A stretch of DNA of 51,024 bases, taken from NCBI GenBank assembly GCA_050692985.1, contig JBOGVZ010000040.1, positions 1-51,024 on the forward strand. The letters run 5' to 3'. The notes below the pieces were generated by a model. That model was given only the letters and a program-made list of their open reading frames with translations. It was not told where the DNA came from and did not search any database. The DNA comes from JBOGVZ01 sp050692985 (GTDB lineage: Bacteria; Actinomycetota; UBA4738; CALAEC01). The position numbers and the translations under genes are program-made. Shown piece after piece: positions 15,986 through 25,243 of this stretch (position 1 is its first letter; every line of letters begins with the position of its first letter).

Positions 15986-18082
15986 CTACAGGGACCGAGC
16001 CACCTCCCGGATCTCGAAGGCCTCCACGACGTCGCCCTCCTTGACGTCCTGGAAGTTCTCGAGCCCGATCCCGCACTCGAACCCCTCGGCAACCTCGCGC
16101 ACATCGTCCTTGAACCGCCGAAGCGAGCCGACACGGCCGTCGTAGGCCACCGCTCCATCGCGCACCAGGCGCGCCCGCGCCCCCCGGGTGATGGTCCCCT
16201 TCGTCACGTAGCACCCGGCCACCATGCCCAGGCGCGGCACCCGGAACGTCTGCCGGACCTCGGCCCGGCCCAGCTCGACCTCCTCTTCCGTCGGCGCCAG
16301 GAGGCCCGACAGCGCCTGCTTGATGTCGTCCACGGCCTGGTAGATCACCCGGTACAGCCGGACGTCCACGCCCTCCCGTTCGGCCAGCTCGCGGGCGTTG
16401 GGGTCGGGCCGGACGTTGAACCCCACGATGATGGCCTGGGAGGCCTGGGCCAGCGTGACGTCGCTCTCCGTGACGGCACCCACGCCCCGGCGCAGGATCC
16501 GCACGGCCACCTCGTCCGTGGACAGCTTCTCCAGGGACTCGGTGAGGGCCTCCACCGATCCCTGCGTGTCCGCCTTCAGGACCACGTTGAGCTCGCTGAT
16601 CTCGCCTTCGCGGGCCGCGGACAGGAGGTCCTCGAGCTTGATCGCGGGCCGAGCGGTCACCAGCTCCGCCGCCCGGAACTTGGCCTCTCGCTCCTGGGCG
16701 AGCCGCCGGGCCTCCCGCTCGTCCGGGACCACGCGGAGGTCGTCCCCGGCGTCGGGCACCCGGGACCACCCCAGGACCTGAACGGGCCGGCCCGGAGGAG
16801 CCTCCTCCACCGGCAGCCCGTGCTCGTCGAGCATGGCCCGCACCTTGCCGTGCGCGGTCCCGCACACGATCGCGTCGCCCACCCGGAGCGTGCCCCGCTG
16901 GACGAGCACGGTGGCCACGGGCCCCCGGCCCTTGTCGAGGTGGGCCTCGATGGCCACGCCCCGGGGCAGGGCTTCGGGGTCGGCCTTGAGCTCCTGAAGC
17001 TCGGCCACCACCAGGATCGTCTCCAGCAGCTTGTCGAGGTTCTGGCCGGTCTTGGCCGACACGTCCACGAACTCGAAGTCCCCGCCCCACTCCGAGGTCT
17101 GGATGCCCTGATCGGCCAGCTGCTGGCGCACGCGCATCGGGTCGGACTCGGGCTTGTCGACCTTGTTCACGGCGACCACGATCGGCACCCCCGCGGCCCG
17201 GGCGTGGTCGATGGCCTCCACAGTCTGGGGCATGACGCCGTCGTCCGCCGCCACCACCAGGACCGCGATGTCCGTCACCTGCGCCCCCCGGGCCCGCATC
17301 GCGGTGAACGCCTCGTGGCCCGGCGTGTCGATGAACGTGATCACGTCGCCGTCCTGATGGACCTGGTAGGCGCCGATGTGCTGGGTGATGCCCCCGGCCT
17401 CGCCCGACACCACGTCGCTCTGGCGGATCGCGTCCAGGAGCAGGGTCTTGCCGTGGTCCACGTGGCCCATGACCGTGACCACCGGCGGCCGCGGGCGGAG
17501 GGCCGCGGGATCGACGGGCTCCTCCTCGACCTCCTCTTCCTCCTCCTCCTCCGGGGAGACGATCTCCACCGTCTGCCCGTACTCCTGGGAGAGCATGCCG
17601 ATGGCCTCGTCCGACAGGGACTGGGTGATCGTCACCATCTCCCCCAGCTCGAGCATCTTCTTGATGAGATCCGTGGCCGGGACGCCCAGCTTGTCGGCCA
17701 GCTCCTTCGTGGTGGTGCCCCGGCCCACCTGGAGCGCCGCGATGGGCGGGGCCTCCGCGGGGGCGGCGGCCTCCGGCTCCGCCTCCGCCTCGGGCGCGGC
17801 GGGGACCGGCTCCGCCTCGGCCGCCGCCACTCCTCCGCCCTCGCCGCGAGCCGGCTCCGGTGCCTGCTCGGGGCGCCGTCGCTTCGGCGGGAGCGGCTCC
17901 TCGGTGACGACCTTCGGCTTGCCCCCGGGCGTGGCCTTTCCCCCCGAGGCGCGCAGGCGGGGGACGGCCTCCTCGGGAACGCTGGAGGACGCGGTCAGCC
18001 CGCCGTAGCCCATCTGTTCCAGAGCCTCGACGAGATCCCTGCTCTTGGTCTCCAGCTCCTTGGCCAGCTCGTGGATCCTCAC
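15986..18082 (-). CDS. infB: Translation initiation factor IF-2
   Basis: IF-2 is the GTPase that brings fMet-tRNA to the 30S P site. The product is 698 aa: an N-terminal IF2N helix module (RIHELAKELETKSRDLVEAL), a Pro/Ala/Glu-rich linker (about 60-115), a second IF2N module, an acidic run (EEEEEEEEVEEE) at about 178-188, then the G domain with GHVDHGKT at 206-213, DTPGHEAF, NKVDKPE and SAKTG, and domains II-IV. GTG 18082 overlaps the rnpM stop (GTGA) and an AAGGAGGAG lies about 12 nt upstream. The linker is short for an actinobacterial IF-2. Confidence 0.97.
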   Translation of the reverse strand: MRIHELAKELETKSRDLVEALEQMGYGGLTASSSVPEEAVPRLRASGGKATPGGKPKVVTEEPLPPKRRRPEQAPEPARGEGGGVAAAEAEPVPAAPEAEAEPEAAAPAEAPPIAALQVGRGTTTKELADKLGVPATDLIKKMLELGEMVTITQSLSDEAIGMLSQEYGQTVEIVSPEEEEEEEVEEEPVDPAALRPRPPVVTVMGHVDHGKTLLLDAIRQSDVVSGEAGGITQHIGAYQVHQDGDVITFIDTPGHEAFTAMRARGAQVTDIAVLVVAADDGVMPQTVEAIDHARAAGVPIVVAVNKVDKPESDPMRVRQQLADQGIQTSEWGGDFEFVDVSAKTGQNLDKLLETILVVAELQELKADPEALPRGVAIEAHLDKGRGPVATVLVQRGTLRVGDAIVCGTAHGKVRAMLDEHGLPVEEAPPGRPVQVLGWSRVPDAGDDLRVVPDEREARRLAQEREAKFRAAELVTARPAIKLEDLLSAAREGEISELNVVLKADTQGSVEALTESLEKLSTDEVAVRILRRGVGAVTESDVTLAQASQAIIVGFNVRPDPNARELAEREGVDVRLYRVIYQAVDDIKQALSGLLAPTEEEVELGRAEVRQTFRVPRLGMVAGCYVTKGTITRGARARLVRDGAVAYDGRVGSLRRFKDDVREVAEGFECGIGLENFQDVKEGDVVEAFEIREVARSL

Positions 18083-18356
18083 GGCGCCTCGATCTCCTCC
18101 TTCACGCTTGCCTCTAGGGTAGCCAAATCGCCGGGTCCCAGGGGCACGCGCAGCGCGCGCCCCAGGGCGCCCTTCGTGGTGGCCAGCCGCAGGCACGAGG
18201 GGTCATCTCGACACAGATAGGCCCCTCGTCCCGGAGCCTTCCCCGAGCGATCGACGTTCACCGCTCCGTCCGGGGCCCGGGCCAAGCGGAGCAGCTCTGC
18301 CTTCGGTCGCCGTCTCCGACAGCCGATGCAGGAGCGCTCCGGCTCCCGCCCGCTCA

Positions 18357-18357
<1 letters not shown>
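18079..18357 (-). CDS. rnpM: YlxR/RnpM-type RNA-binding protein (DUF448)
   Basis: A 92-aa basic protein of the YlxR family; in B. subtilis it binds RNase P RNA and modulates the enzyme. The signature ERSCIGCRRRRPKAELLRLA is followed by GRGAYLCRDDPSCL, and the C-terminus holds ALGRALRVPL. Sits between nusA and infB as in most Gram-positive genomes. ATG 18357 shares its A with the nusA stop (TGATG), and its own stop overlaps the infB start (GTGA), so three genes are translationally chained. Confidence 0.93.
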
Positions 18358-19618
<1,261 letters not shown>

Positions 19619-19622
<4 letters not shown>

Positions 19623-20068
19623 TTCTTGCTCCTATCCCACTCGAAGACCGTGCGGGCCGAGGTGATGTCGCCGTGGGCGATCGTTCTCTCCCCGGCCTCC
19701 GTGGCCACGGTGACCGATGCCTCGTCGGCCGCCGTGAGCGTGCCCAGGTGCGAGCGGGACCCCTCCACGGGCACCGCGGTCTTGACCCTGACCTTCTCCC
19801 CCACTCGACGGGTGAAGTCCTCCGGTCGCCGGAGGTCACGCTCGAGTCCAGGGGAGGACACCTCCAGCGTGTACCTGCCGAACCCCTCCACGTCCAGCCG
19901 CCGCGACACTCGCTCGCTGGCCGCGGCGATGGCGTCGAGGTCCACGCCACCCTCCCGGTCCACGGTCACACGGAGGATCCTGCGGCCGGACTCACGCCGA
20001 AACGTGACGTCGACGAACTCAAGGCCCGCGGCCTCGACCGCGGGTGCCACCATCTGCTCCAGCTCCAT
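19619..20068 (-). CDS. rimP: Ribosome maturation factor RimP
   Basis: RimP binds free 30S subunits and is needed for their maturation. The 149-aa product has the family N-domain (APAVEAAGLEFVDVTFRRE, ILRVTVDREGGVDLD) and the SSPGLERDLRRPEDF motif, followed by an Sm-like C-domain. ATG 20068 gives the usual length; the frame is open further upstream but that sequence is leader. Just before the ATG lie GGGGG and an intrinsic terminator with eight Ts, so the start is preceded by a transcription attenuator. The stop overlaps nusA (GTGA). First gene of the rimP-nusA-rnpM-infB operon. Confidence 0.94.
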
Positions 20069-20075
20069 CGCCCCC

Positions 20076-20100
20076 AAAAAAAAGGTGGGCCCGCGCCCAC
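20076..20100 (-). terminator. Intrinsic terminator / attenuator in the rimP-nusA leader
   Basis: On the minus strand GTGGGC (20100-20095), loop GCGG, GCCCAC (20090-20085), a C, then eight Ts (20083-20076). This is a complete rho-independent terminator, and the A8/T8 run is the longest A or T homopolymer in the window. It ends only 7 nt before the rimP ATG, with GGGGG between, so it can only act on leader transcription as an attenuator. NusA stimulates such terminators, which suggests feedback on its own operon. Confidence 0.75.
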
Positions 20101-20127
20101 ACGGTGAACGTCTCGTTTCCAACAGAA

Positions 20128-20157
20128 AGTATAGTCCCCCTCGTCCGTTCCTGACGG
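20128..20157 (-). promoter_or_regulatory. Candidate rimP-nusA-infB operon promoter
   Basis: TATACT (20133-20128) is the best -10 match in the region. A weak -35-like CCGTCA lies 18 nt upstream (20157-20152). Start of transcription would fall near 20121, giving a leader of about 50 nt that includes the attenuator. Confidence 0.5.
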
Positions 20158-20363
20158 CCGGGCAAGGCGGGGGGGCGCCTTTCACGACCACGGGGGCCCG
20201 AGCCGCTCTCGCAACGTGAGAGCCAGGCCGCATCACCAGGAGATCGCGGATCCATCACGTTGCTCCGCTTGGCCCCGTGGGTCGCTGCGGCGCCCCTCTT
20301 CCGCCCTCATCATGCGGTGGATCGCTGGGCCATCCAGGCAGGCGTCGTTTCCCGTGGTGGGTG

Positions 20364-20678
20364 CTAGAGGGCGCGGCGCTGGCCGCCGGGTTCGCCCCAG
20401 TGGTCGCGTCGGTTCATCCGCCTGACCATCCGGGGGTCCCACCCGTGGTGGAGGCGCACGCCGAGCTCCCGACACGCCTCCTCGGCCGCCTCCTGCGAGG
20501 GCAACACCGCCCTGGTCCAGTTGCCATCGACATCGATCAGCAGGCAGTCGAAGGTGTTCAGGCCGCACCGCTGGATCACGGCCTCGACGTCGTTCCCCAG
20601 CATGGCGAACCGGCGGAGGTCGCCGGGAACCTTGACGGCCACGAGCCGAACGGTACCGGCGTCCTTCGGAGGCGTCAA
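20364..20678 (-). CDS. Conserved hypothetical protein next to proS
   Basis: A 104-aa soluble protein with a compact, conserved look: VKVPGDLRRFAMLGNDVEAV, NTFDCLLIDVDGNWTRAVLPS, a helix EEAACRELG-like segment, then WDPRMVRRMNRRDHWGEPGGQRRAL at the C-terminus (given in parts). I recall similar short actinobacterial proteins ending NxRDHWxxPGGQRRAL, but no function. TTG 20678 is chosen because GGGAGG lies 5 nt before it; GTG 20642 is the alternative. Divergent from proS (54 bp apart) and upstream of the rimP leader. Confidence 0.7.
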   Translation of the reverse strand: MTPPKDAGTVRLVAVKVPGDLRRFAMLGNDVEAVIQRCGLNTFDCLLIDVDGNWTRAVLPSQEAAEEACRELGVRLHHGWDPRMVRRMNRRDHWGEPGGQRRAL

Positions 20679-20717
20679 CTCCGCCTCCCGCGCCGGCCCG
20701 CCGCGCCCGTCGTCCGT

Positions 20718-20723
20718 TATCCT
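20718..20723 (+). promoter_or_regulatory. Candidate -10 box of proS
   Basis: TATCCT lies 9 nt before ATG 20733, in a 54-bp space shared with the divergent small gene. No clear -35. Transcription would start within a few nt of the ATG. Confidence 0.35.
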
Positions 20724-20732
20724 CGCGGGGCG

Positions 20733-22157
20733 ATGGCGCTTCCCAAGCAGGACGACGATTTCCCCGCCTGGTACCAGGAGGTGGTCAAGGGGGCCGAGCT
20801 GGCCGAGCCCTCCCTGGCCCGGGGCACCATGGTCATCCGGCCGTACGGCTTCGCCATCTGGGAGGCCATCCAGCGAGCCGTGGACGACCGCATCAAGGCC
20901 ACCGGGCACCAGAACTTCTACTTCCCGATGTTCTTCCCCTACCACCTCTTGGAGAAGGAGGCCGAGCACGTGGAGGGGTTCAGCCCCGAGGTGGCCGTGG
21001 TCACCCACGCCGGCGGCGAGGAGCTGGAGGAGCCCCTGGTGATCCGGCCGACCTCCGAGACGATCATCTGGTCGACCTACGCCCGGTGGATCCAGTCCTA
21101 CCGGGACCTGCCGCTGCTCTACAACCAGTGGGCCAACGTGGTCCGGTGGGAGCTCCGCCCCCGTGTGTTCCTGCGGACCACCGAGTTCCTGTGGCAGGAG
21201 GGCCACACCGCCCACGAGACGGAGGAGGAGGCCCGGGCCGAGGCCCTGCGGATCCTCCGCGAGGTGTACCTGGACGCCTACGAGCAGGTCATGGCCGTGC
21301 CCGCCCACGCCGGGCGGAAGAGCGAGGCGGAGCGGTTCCCCGGGGCCGTGGAGACCTACACGCTGGAGGCCATGATGCGGGACCGCAAGGCCCTGCAGGC
21401 CTGCACCTCCCACTACCTGGGGACGAACTTCTCGGTGGCCTACGGGGTCACGTTCCTGGGGCGGGAGGGCCGCCAGGAGCACCCCCACGCCACCTCGTGG
21501 GGGCTATCCACCCGGGCGGTGGGGGCCGTGCTCATGACCCACGGCGACGACCGGGGCCTGCGCCTGCCCCCGGCCGTGGCCCCGGTCCAGGTGGTGATCG
21601 TGCCGATCTACCGGACCGACGACGAGCGGGGCCGGGTGCTGGAGGCCTGCGCGAATCTGGCCCAGGACCTGTCGGACCATCGGGTGAAGGTCGACGACCG
21701 GGAGGACCTCCGGCCGGGATTCAAGTTCAACGACTGGGAGCTGCGGGGGGTCCCCGTCCGCCTGGAGGTGGGCCCCCGCGACCTCGACGCCGGACGGGTG
21801 ACCACGGCCACCCGCCTGGATGGCGAGAAGCGGGAGGTCCCCCTCGGCGAGGTGGCCTCCGGCGTGGCGGCCCTGCTCGGCGAGGCCCAGGCCGGCCTGC
21901 TGCGCCAGGCCACCGAGTTCCGCGATGCCCACACCTTCCACCCGAAGGACCTGGCCGAGCTGGCCTCCCTGGTGGAGGACCCCGGGGGATTCATGGTCAC
22001 CGGATGGTGCGGCAGCCCCGACTGCGAGGCCAAGGTCAAGGAGGAGACCAGGGCCACGATCCGCTTCCTGCCGCTGGAGCCGGGAGCGGCCCAGGGCGCC
22101 TGCATCGTGTGCGGCCGGGAGGCCGCCGAACAGGCCACCTGGGCCCAGGCCTACTAG
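20733..22157 (+). CDS. proS: Proline-tRNA ligase, archaeal/eukaryotic-like short form
   Basis: ProRS charges tRNA-Pro in the cytoplasm. The product is 474 aa, lacks the editing insertion of the longer bacterial type, and ends in tyrosine after a Cys-containing C-terminal domain (GWCGSPDCEAKVKEE ... CIVCGREA, probably zinc-binding), the layout of ProS type 3. Class II motifs are visible: FYFPMFFPY with motif 1, RPTSETIIW and RTTEFLWQEGHTAH, and the HGDDRGLRLPP motif 3 region. ATG 20733 has no strong Shine-Dalgarno. It is the only plus-strand core gene in the block and converges on a membrane-protein gene. Confidence 0.95.
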   Translation: MALPKQDDDFPAWYQEVVKGAELAEPSLARGTMVIRPYGFAIWEAIQRAVDDRIKATGHQNFYFPMFFPYHLLEKEAEHVEGFSPEVAVVTHAGGEELEEPLVIRPTSETIIWSTYARWIQSYRDLPLLYNQWANVVRWELRPRVFLRTTEFLWQEGHTAHETEEEARAEALRILREVYLDAYEQVMAVPAHAGRKSEAERFPGAVETYTLEAMMRDRKALQACTSHYLGTNFSVAYGVTFLGREGRQEHPHATSWGLSTRAVGAVLMTHGDDRGLRLPPAVAPVQVVIVPIYRTDDERGRVLEACANLAQDLSDHRVKVDDREDLRPGFKFNDWELRGVPVRLEVGPRDLDAGRVTTATRLDGEKREVPLGEVASGVAALLGEAQAGLLRQATEFRDAHTFHPKDLAELASLVEDPGGFMVTGWCGSPDCEAKVKEETRATIRFLPLEPGAAQGACIVCGREAAEQATWAQAY

Positions 22158-22204
22158 TCACAGGCGACTGACGTCCGGTCCCGGCCGATACGACGGGAGC
22201 CCCG

Positions 22205-22885
22205 CTACCCGGTGGCCGGAGAACCTGCCCGCTGAACGAGGACCCCGCTGGCCAGGAGGATCCAGGCCAGGAAGCCGAAGAACGAGATCTGGCCGAACAC
22301 GTCGCCGATGGCCAGGAAGCCGGTGTCCACCGCCAGGCCCGCGGCCCCGTGGACCAGGATCGCAATTCCGAACAGTCCGCCCAGCCACCCCAGCCAGGAC
22401 GGCAGCCCTCCCTCGCGGAGGGTGACCACGGCGGCGGCCGCCAGCAGCACGGCGGCCGGGAACGTGGCCATGTGGAACGTCACGTTCCCCAGGGTGTGGG
22501 TGAACCCGATCACGCCCTCGGTTCCGCTCTGGGGGGCCAGGTACAGGGCGGCCACGGTGAACAGCGCCCCCGCCCCGTAGGCCAGGGCCACCACCAGCAG
22601 GCCGGCCCCGAAGCTCACCGCCGACAGTCGCCCCGTGCCACCCTCGGCCGTGCGCAGGGCGCTGCGCAGGCTCCCCAGGAACCACAGCAGCGCCGCGCCC
22701 CCAAGGGCGAACACCACCGACTGGATCAGGAGGCCGTCCCGATTGCCGGTGTAGTACCCGGCGATGTCCCCCGCCGGCGCGTTCGGCGCCGGTGGCTGGG
22801 GGGCCAGGAAGTACGCGACCGCCGCCAGGACCACGAACAGGATGCCGGTGCCTGCGGCCAGACGCTCCCACCCAGTGTCTGCCAT
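22205..22885 (-). CDS. Hypothetical six-helix membrane protein
   Basis: A 226-aa integral membrane protein with about six helices: residues 10-30, 56-76, 90-120, 144-163, 171-190 and 200-220. Between helices one and two is a short outside or inside loop with PAGDIAGYYTGNRDG, a segment seen in DUF4386-like membrane proteins, but I do not assign a family. ATG 22885 has a good GGGGAGGG 6 nt upstream. It converges on proS (47 bp between stops) and lies 68 bp upstream-side of ispG's end, so it may be read through from the ispG transcript. Confidence 0.75.
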   Translation of the reverse strand: MADTGWERLAAGTGILFVVLAAVAYFLAPQPPAPNAPAGDIAGYYTGNRDGLLIQSVVFALGGAALLWFLGSLRSALRTAEGGTGRLSAVSFGAGLLVVALAYGAGALFTVAALYLAPQSGTEGVIGFTHTLGNVTFHMATFPAAVLLAAAAVVTLREGGLPSWLGWLGGLFGIAILVHGAAGLAVDTGFLAIGDVFGQISFFGFLAWILLASGVLVQRAGSPATG

Positions 22886-22953
22886 GAGGCCCTCCCCTCG
22901 TCTGGAAGGGCCATGGTGGCAAAGGCCGGCCCCCGGAAGCAAGCCGAGCGGGT

Positions 22954-24066
22954 CTAGTCGGGTGGGTCCGCCTGGGCCTCGCGAGCCAGCCTGCGTGCCT
23001 CCTCGACGAGCACCTCGACGAACCGGTCCTCGGGGATCCGGTTGGCCTGGACCTCGCCGCGGACGATGAGCTGCCCGTAGCCCTTCCCGGCGGCGATCCC
23101 CAGGTCGGCCTCCCGGGCCTCCCCGGGGCCGTTCACCACGCACCCCATCACCGCCACCCGGATCGGGGCGGTGATGCCCTCCCGCTCCAGGGCCTCGTTC
23201 ACCTGCTTGGTCAGCCCCAGCACGTCCACCTCGGCCCGGCCGCAAGACGGGCAGGCCACCAGGTCCAGGCCCCGCTTCTTCAGGCCCAGGGAGGACAGGA
23301 TCCAGTTCCCCACCTTGACCTCCTCGACAGGGTCGTCGGTGAGCGAGACCCGGATGGTGTCCCCGATCCCCTCGGCCAGCAGGGTGCCGATCCCCACGGC
23401 CGACTTCACCCCGCCGGAGGGCATGGGGCCGGCCTCGGTGACCCCCAGGTGGAGGGGGTAGTCGCACTTCTCGGCCAGCATGCGGTAGGCCCGGACCATC
23501 TCGGCGGCGTTCGAGTGCTTCACCGAGATCTTGATGTCGGTGAAGTCCTCGTCCTCCAGGATCCGGACCTCGTTCAGGGCCGACTCGACCAGGGCCTCGG
23601 CGCTGGGCCGGCCGTACCTGGCCAGGAGGTCCTTCTCCAGCGAGCCGGCGTTGACCCCGATGCGGATCGGCACGCCCCGGGCCTGGGCCTCCCGGGCGAT
23701 GAGCCGGACCTTGTCCTGGTACTTGATGTTGCCGGGGTTGATCCGCAGGCCGTGGATCCCCCCCTCCAGGGCGGCCATGGCGTACTTCCACTGGAAGTGG
23801 ATGTCCGCCACCACCGGGATCGTGGCGTGCTCGGCGATCTGCCTGAGGGCCCGGGCGTCGTCCCAGTGGGGTACGGCCACCCGGACGATCTCGCAGCCGG
23901 CCGCCACCAGCGAGGCCATCTGCTGGAGGGTGGCGTTGACGTCGGCGGTCTTGGTGGTGGTCATCGACTGCACCCGCACGGGCGCGTCGCCGCCGACCTC
24001 CACCCAGCCGACCCTGATCCTGCGTGAGGCGCGGCGCTCGGTCAGCACGACTCCAGTGTAGGCCAC
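22954..24066 (-). CDS. ispG: 4-hydroxy-3-methylbut-2-en-1-yl diphosphate synthase
   Basis: IspG makes HMBPP in the methylerythritol phosphate pathway of isoprenoid synthesis, using a 4Fe-4S cluster. The 370-aa product has the TIM barrel start (VRVQSMTTTKTADV), GLRINPGNI and the cluster domain with ACPSCGR near 270 and MGCVVNGPGEA near 305. GTG 24066, 19 nt after the rseP stop, is the longest reasonable start; GTG 24048 is possible and neither has a strong Shine-Dalgarno. Placed with rseP and dxr as in many Actinobacteria, so two steps of one pathway sit together. Confidence 0.96.
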   Translation of the reverse strand: MAYTGVVLTERRASRRIRVGWVEVGGDAPVRVQSMTTTKTADVNATLQQMASLVAAGCEIVRVAVPHWDDARALRQIAEHATIPVVADIHFQWKYAMAALEGGIHGLRINPGNIKYQDKVRLIAREAQARGVPIRIGVNAGSLEKDLLARYGRPSAEALVESALNEVRILEDEDFTDIKISVKHSNAAEMVRAYRMLAEKCDYPLHLGVTEAGPMPSGGVKSAVGIGTLLAEGIGDTIRVSLTDDPVEEVKVGNWILSSLGLKKRGLDLVACPSCGRAEVDVLGLTKQVNEALEREGITAPIRVAVMGCVVNGPGEAREADLGIAAGKGYGQLIVRGEVQANRIPEDRFVEVLVEEARRLAREAQADPPD

Positions 24067-24085
24067 CGCTGCGGGAGCGCCCCGC

Positions 24086-25213
24086 CTACTGGAACAGGTT
24101 GGGGATCGGGGCCACCACGTCCAGGTACAGCAGGGAGAACGTGAACAGGATCAGGAATCCGGCCACCAGCGCGGTGATCGGGATGAGCTTGCGGGGGTCG
24201 ATGCGGCGCCGCGTGGCGGCCTCGATGCCCAGGACCGCCAGGTGGCCGCCGTCGAGCGGTGGCAGCGGCAGCAGGTTGAGGATCCCCACGAACACGTTGA
24301 AGAAGGCGAACAGCGACAGGAACACGTCGAGCTGGCCCGCGGCGACGGCCTGTCCCGCGAACCGCCCCGCACCGACCACGCCGATGGGGTCCTCGACCGT
24401 TCGCTCACGGTCCCCACCGAGGGCCTGCCCGATGCGGGTCAGCCCCTCCGGGCCGAACACTCGCCCCATGGCCCGGAACGAGTCCACGACCAGCGTCCCC
24501 ACCGTCCGGCCGCTGTTCACGATCGTCTCCAGGGGCCCGGACCGCGCCCTGGCCAGCACGTCACCGGCGCCCACCACGATCCCCAGCCGGCCGGTCTCCT
24601 CGCCCTCCACCTCGGCCAGCACCGGCGTGGCCTCCAGGGAGACGCGCTCCCCGCCGCGCTCGACCACGATCGCGATGTCCTCTCCCACGTTCGCGTCCAC
24701 GTACCGCAGGAACGCCTCGTAGTCCACCTGGCGACCGTCCACCGACAGGACCTCGTCACCGGGCCGGAGGCCGGCCACCGAGGCCGGGGAGGGCTCCTCG
24801 TTGAGCTCTTCCTCCACGGCCCTCACCTGGGGGGCGAATCGGGTGGGGATCCCGATCACGCCGAAGATCAGGACCAGGAAGACGAAGGCCAGCACGAAGT
24901 GGGTGGCGGCCCCGGCCACCAGCACGATCGCCCGCTGCCACTTGGGCTTGGCCCCGAACGTCCGGGGGCGGTCCTCCGGGGCGGGCTCCTGGAAGGGGTT
25001 CATGCCGGCGATGCGCACGTAGCCTCCCAGCGGGAGGGCCTTGAAGCCGTACTCGGTCTCGCCCCGGCGGAACGACCACAGCCGGGGGCCGAACCCCACG
25101 AAGAACTCCTCGACCTTGATGCCGAAGCGCCGGGCGGCCACGAAGTGGCCGGCCTCGTGAGCCAGGATCATCAGGAAGATCCCCACCACGAACAGGACGA
25201 TCCCGAGCGCCAT
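24086..25213 (-). CDS. rseP: Site-2 membrane metalloprotease (M50, RseP-like)
   Basis: A 375-aa intramembrane zinc protease that cuts within membrane helices, typically anti-sigma factors or leftover signal peptides. The zinc motif HEAGH is at 19-23 in the first helix; the third zinc ligand motif NLLPLPPLDGG lies near the C-terminus. A PDZ domain (about 135-205) is present, with GLRPGDEVLSVDGRQV. ATG 25213 places HExxH at the usual position. 30 bp after dxr and 19 bp before ispG, the standard dxr-rseP-ispG order. Its substrate is not identified here. Confidence 0.95.
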   Translation of the reverse strand: MALGIVLFVVGIFLMILAHEAGHFVAARRFGIKVEEFFVGFGPRLWSFRRGETEYGFKALPLGGYVRIAGMNPFQEPAPEDRPRTFGAKPKWQRAIVLVAGAATHFVLAFVFLVLIFGVIGIPTRFAPQVRAVEEELNEEPSPASVAGLRPGDEVLSVDGRQVDYEAFLRYVDANVGEDIAIVVERGGERVSLEATPVLAEVEGEETGRLGIVVGAGDVLARARSGPLETIVNSGRTVGTLVVDSFRAMGRVFGPEGLTRIGQALGGDRERTVEDPIGVVGAGRFAGQAVAAGQLDVFLSLFAFFNVFVGILNLLPLPPLDGGHLAVLGIEAATRRRIDPRKLIPITALVAGFLILFTFSLLYLDVVAPIPNLFQ

Positions 25214-25243
25214 CAGACGGTCACCGCGCCGGAGCGCCCGCCA

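Larger units (their letters stand above)
20069..20363. other. 295-bp region holding the rimP-nusA operon leader
   Basis: The half next to rimP contains a -10-like TATACT, a short transcribed leader and an intrinsic terminator (entries below). In the half next to the conserved small gene (20160-20363) I see no gene, no tRNA (E. coli has a tRNA at this place) and no strong structure. Confidence 0.5.

Noticed and set aside
20160..20363. A tRNA gene upstream of rimP, as in E. coli
   Set aside because: No T-loop GTTCGA-type motif or cloverleaf stems were found there; nor any tRNA elsewhere in the window by eye. A tRNAscan run would decide.
20364..21488. A 374-codon minus frame opposite proS
   Set aside because: Its upstream two thirds are the antisense of proS; only the end, from TTG 20678, is kept as a gene.
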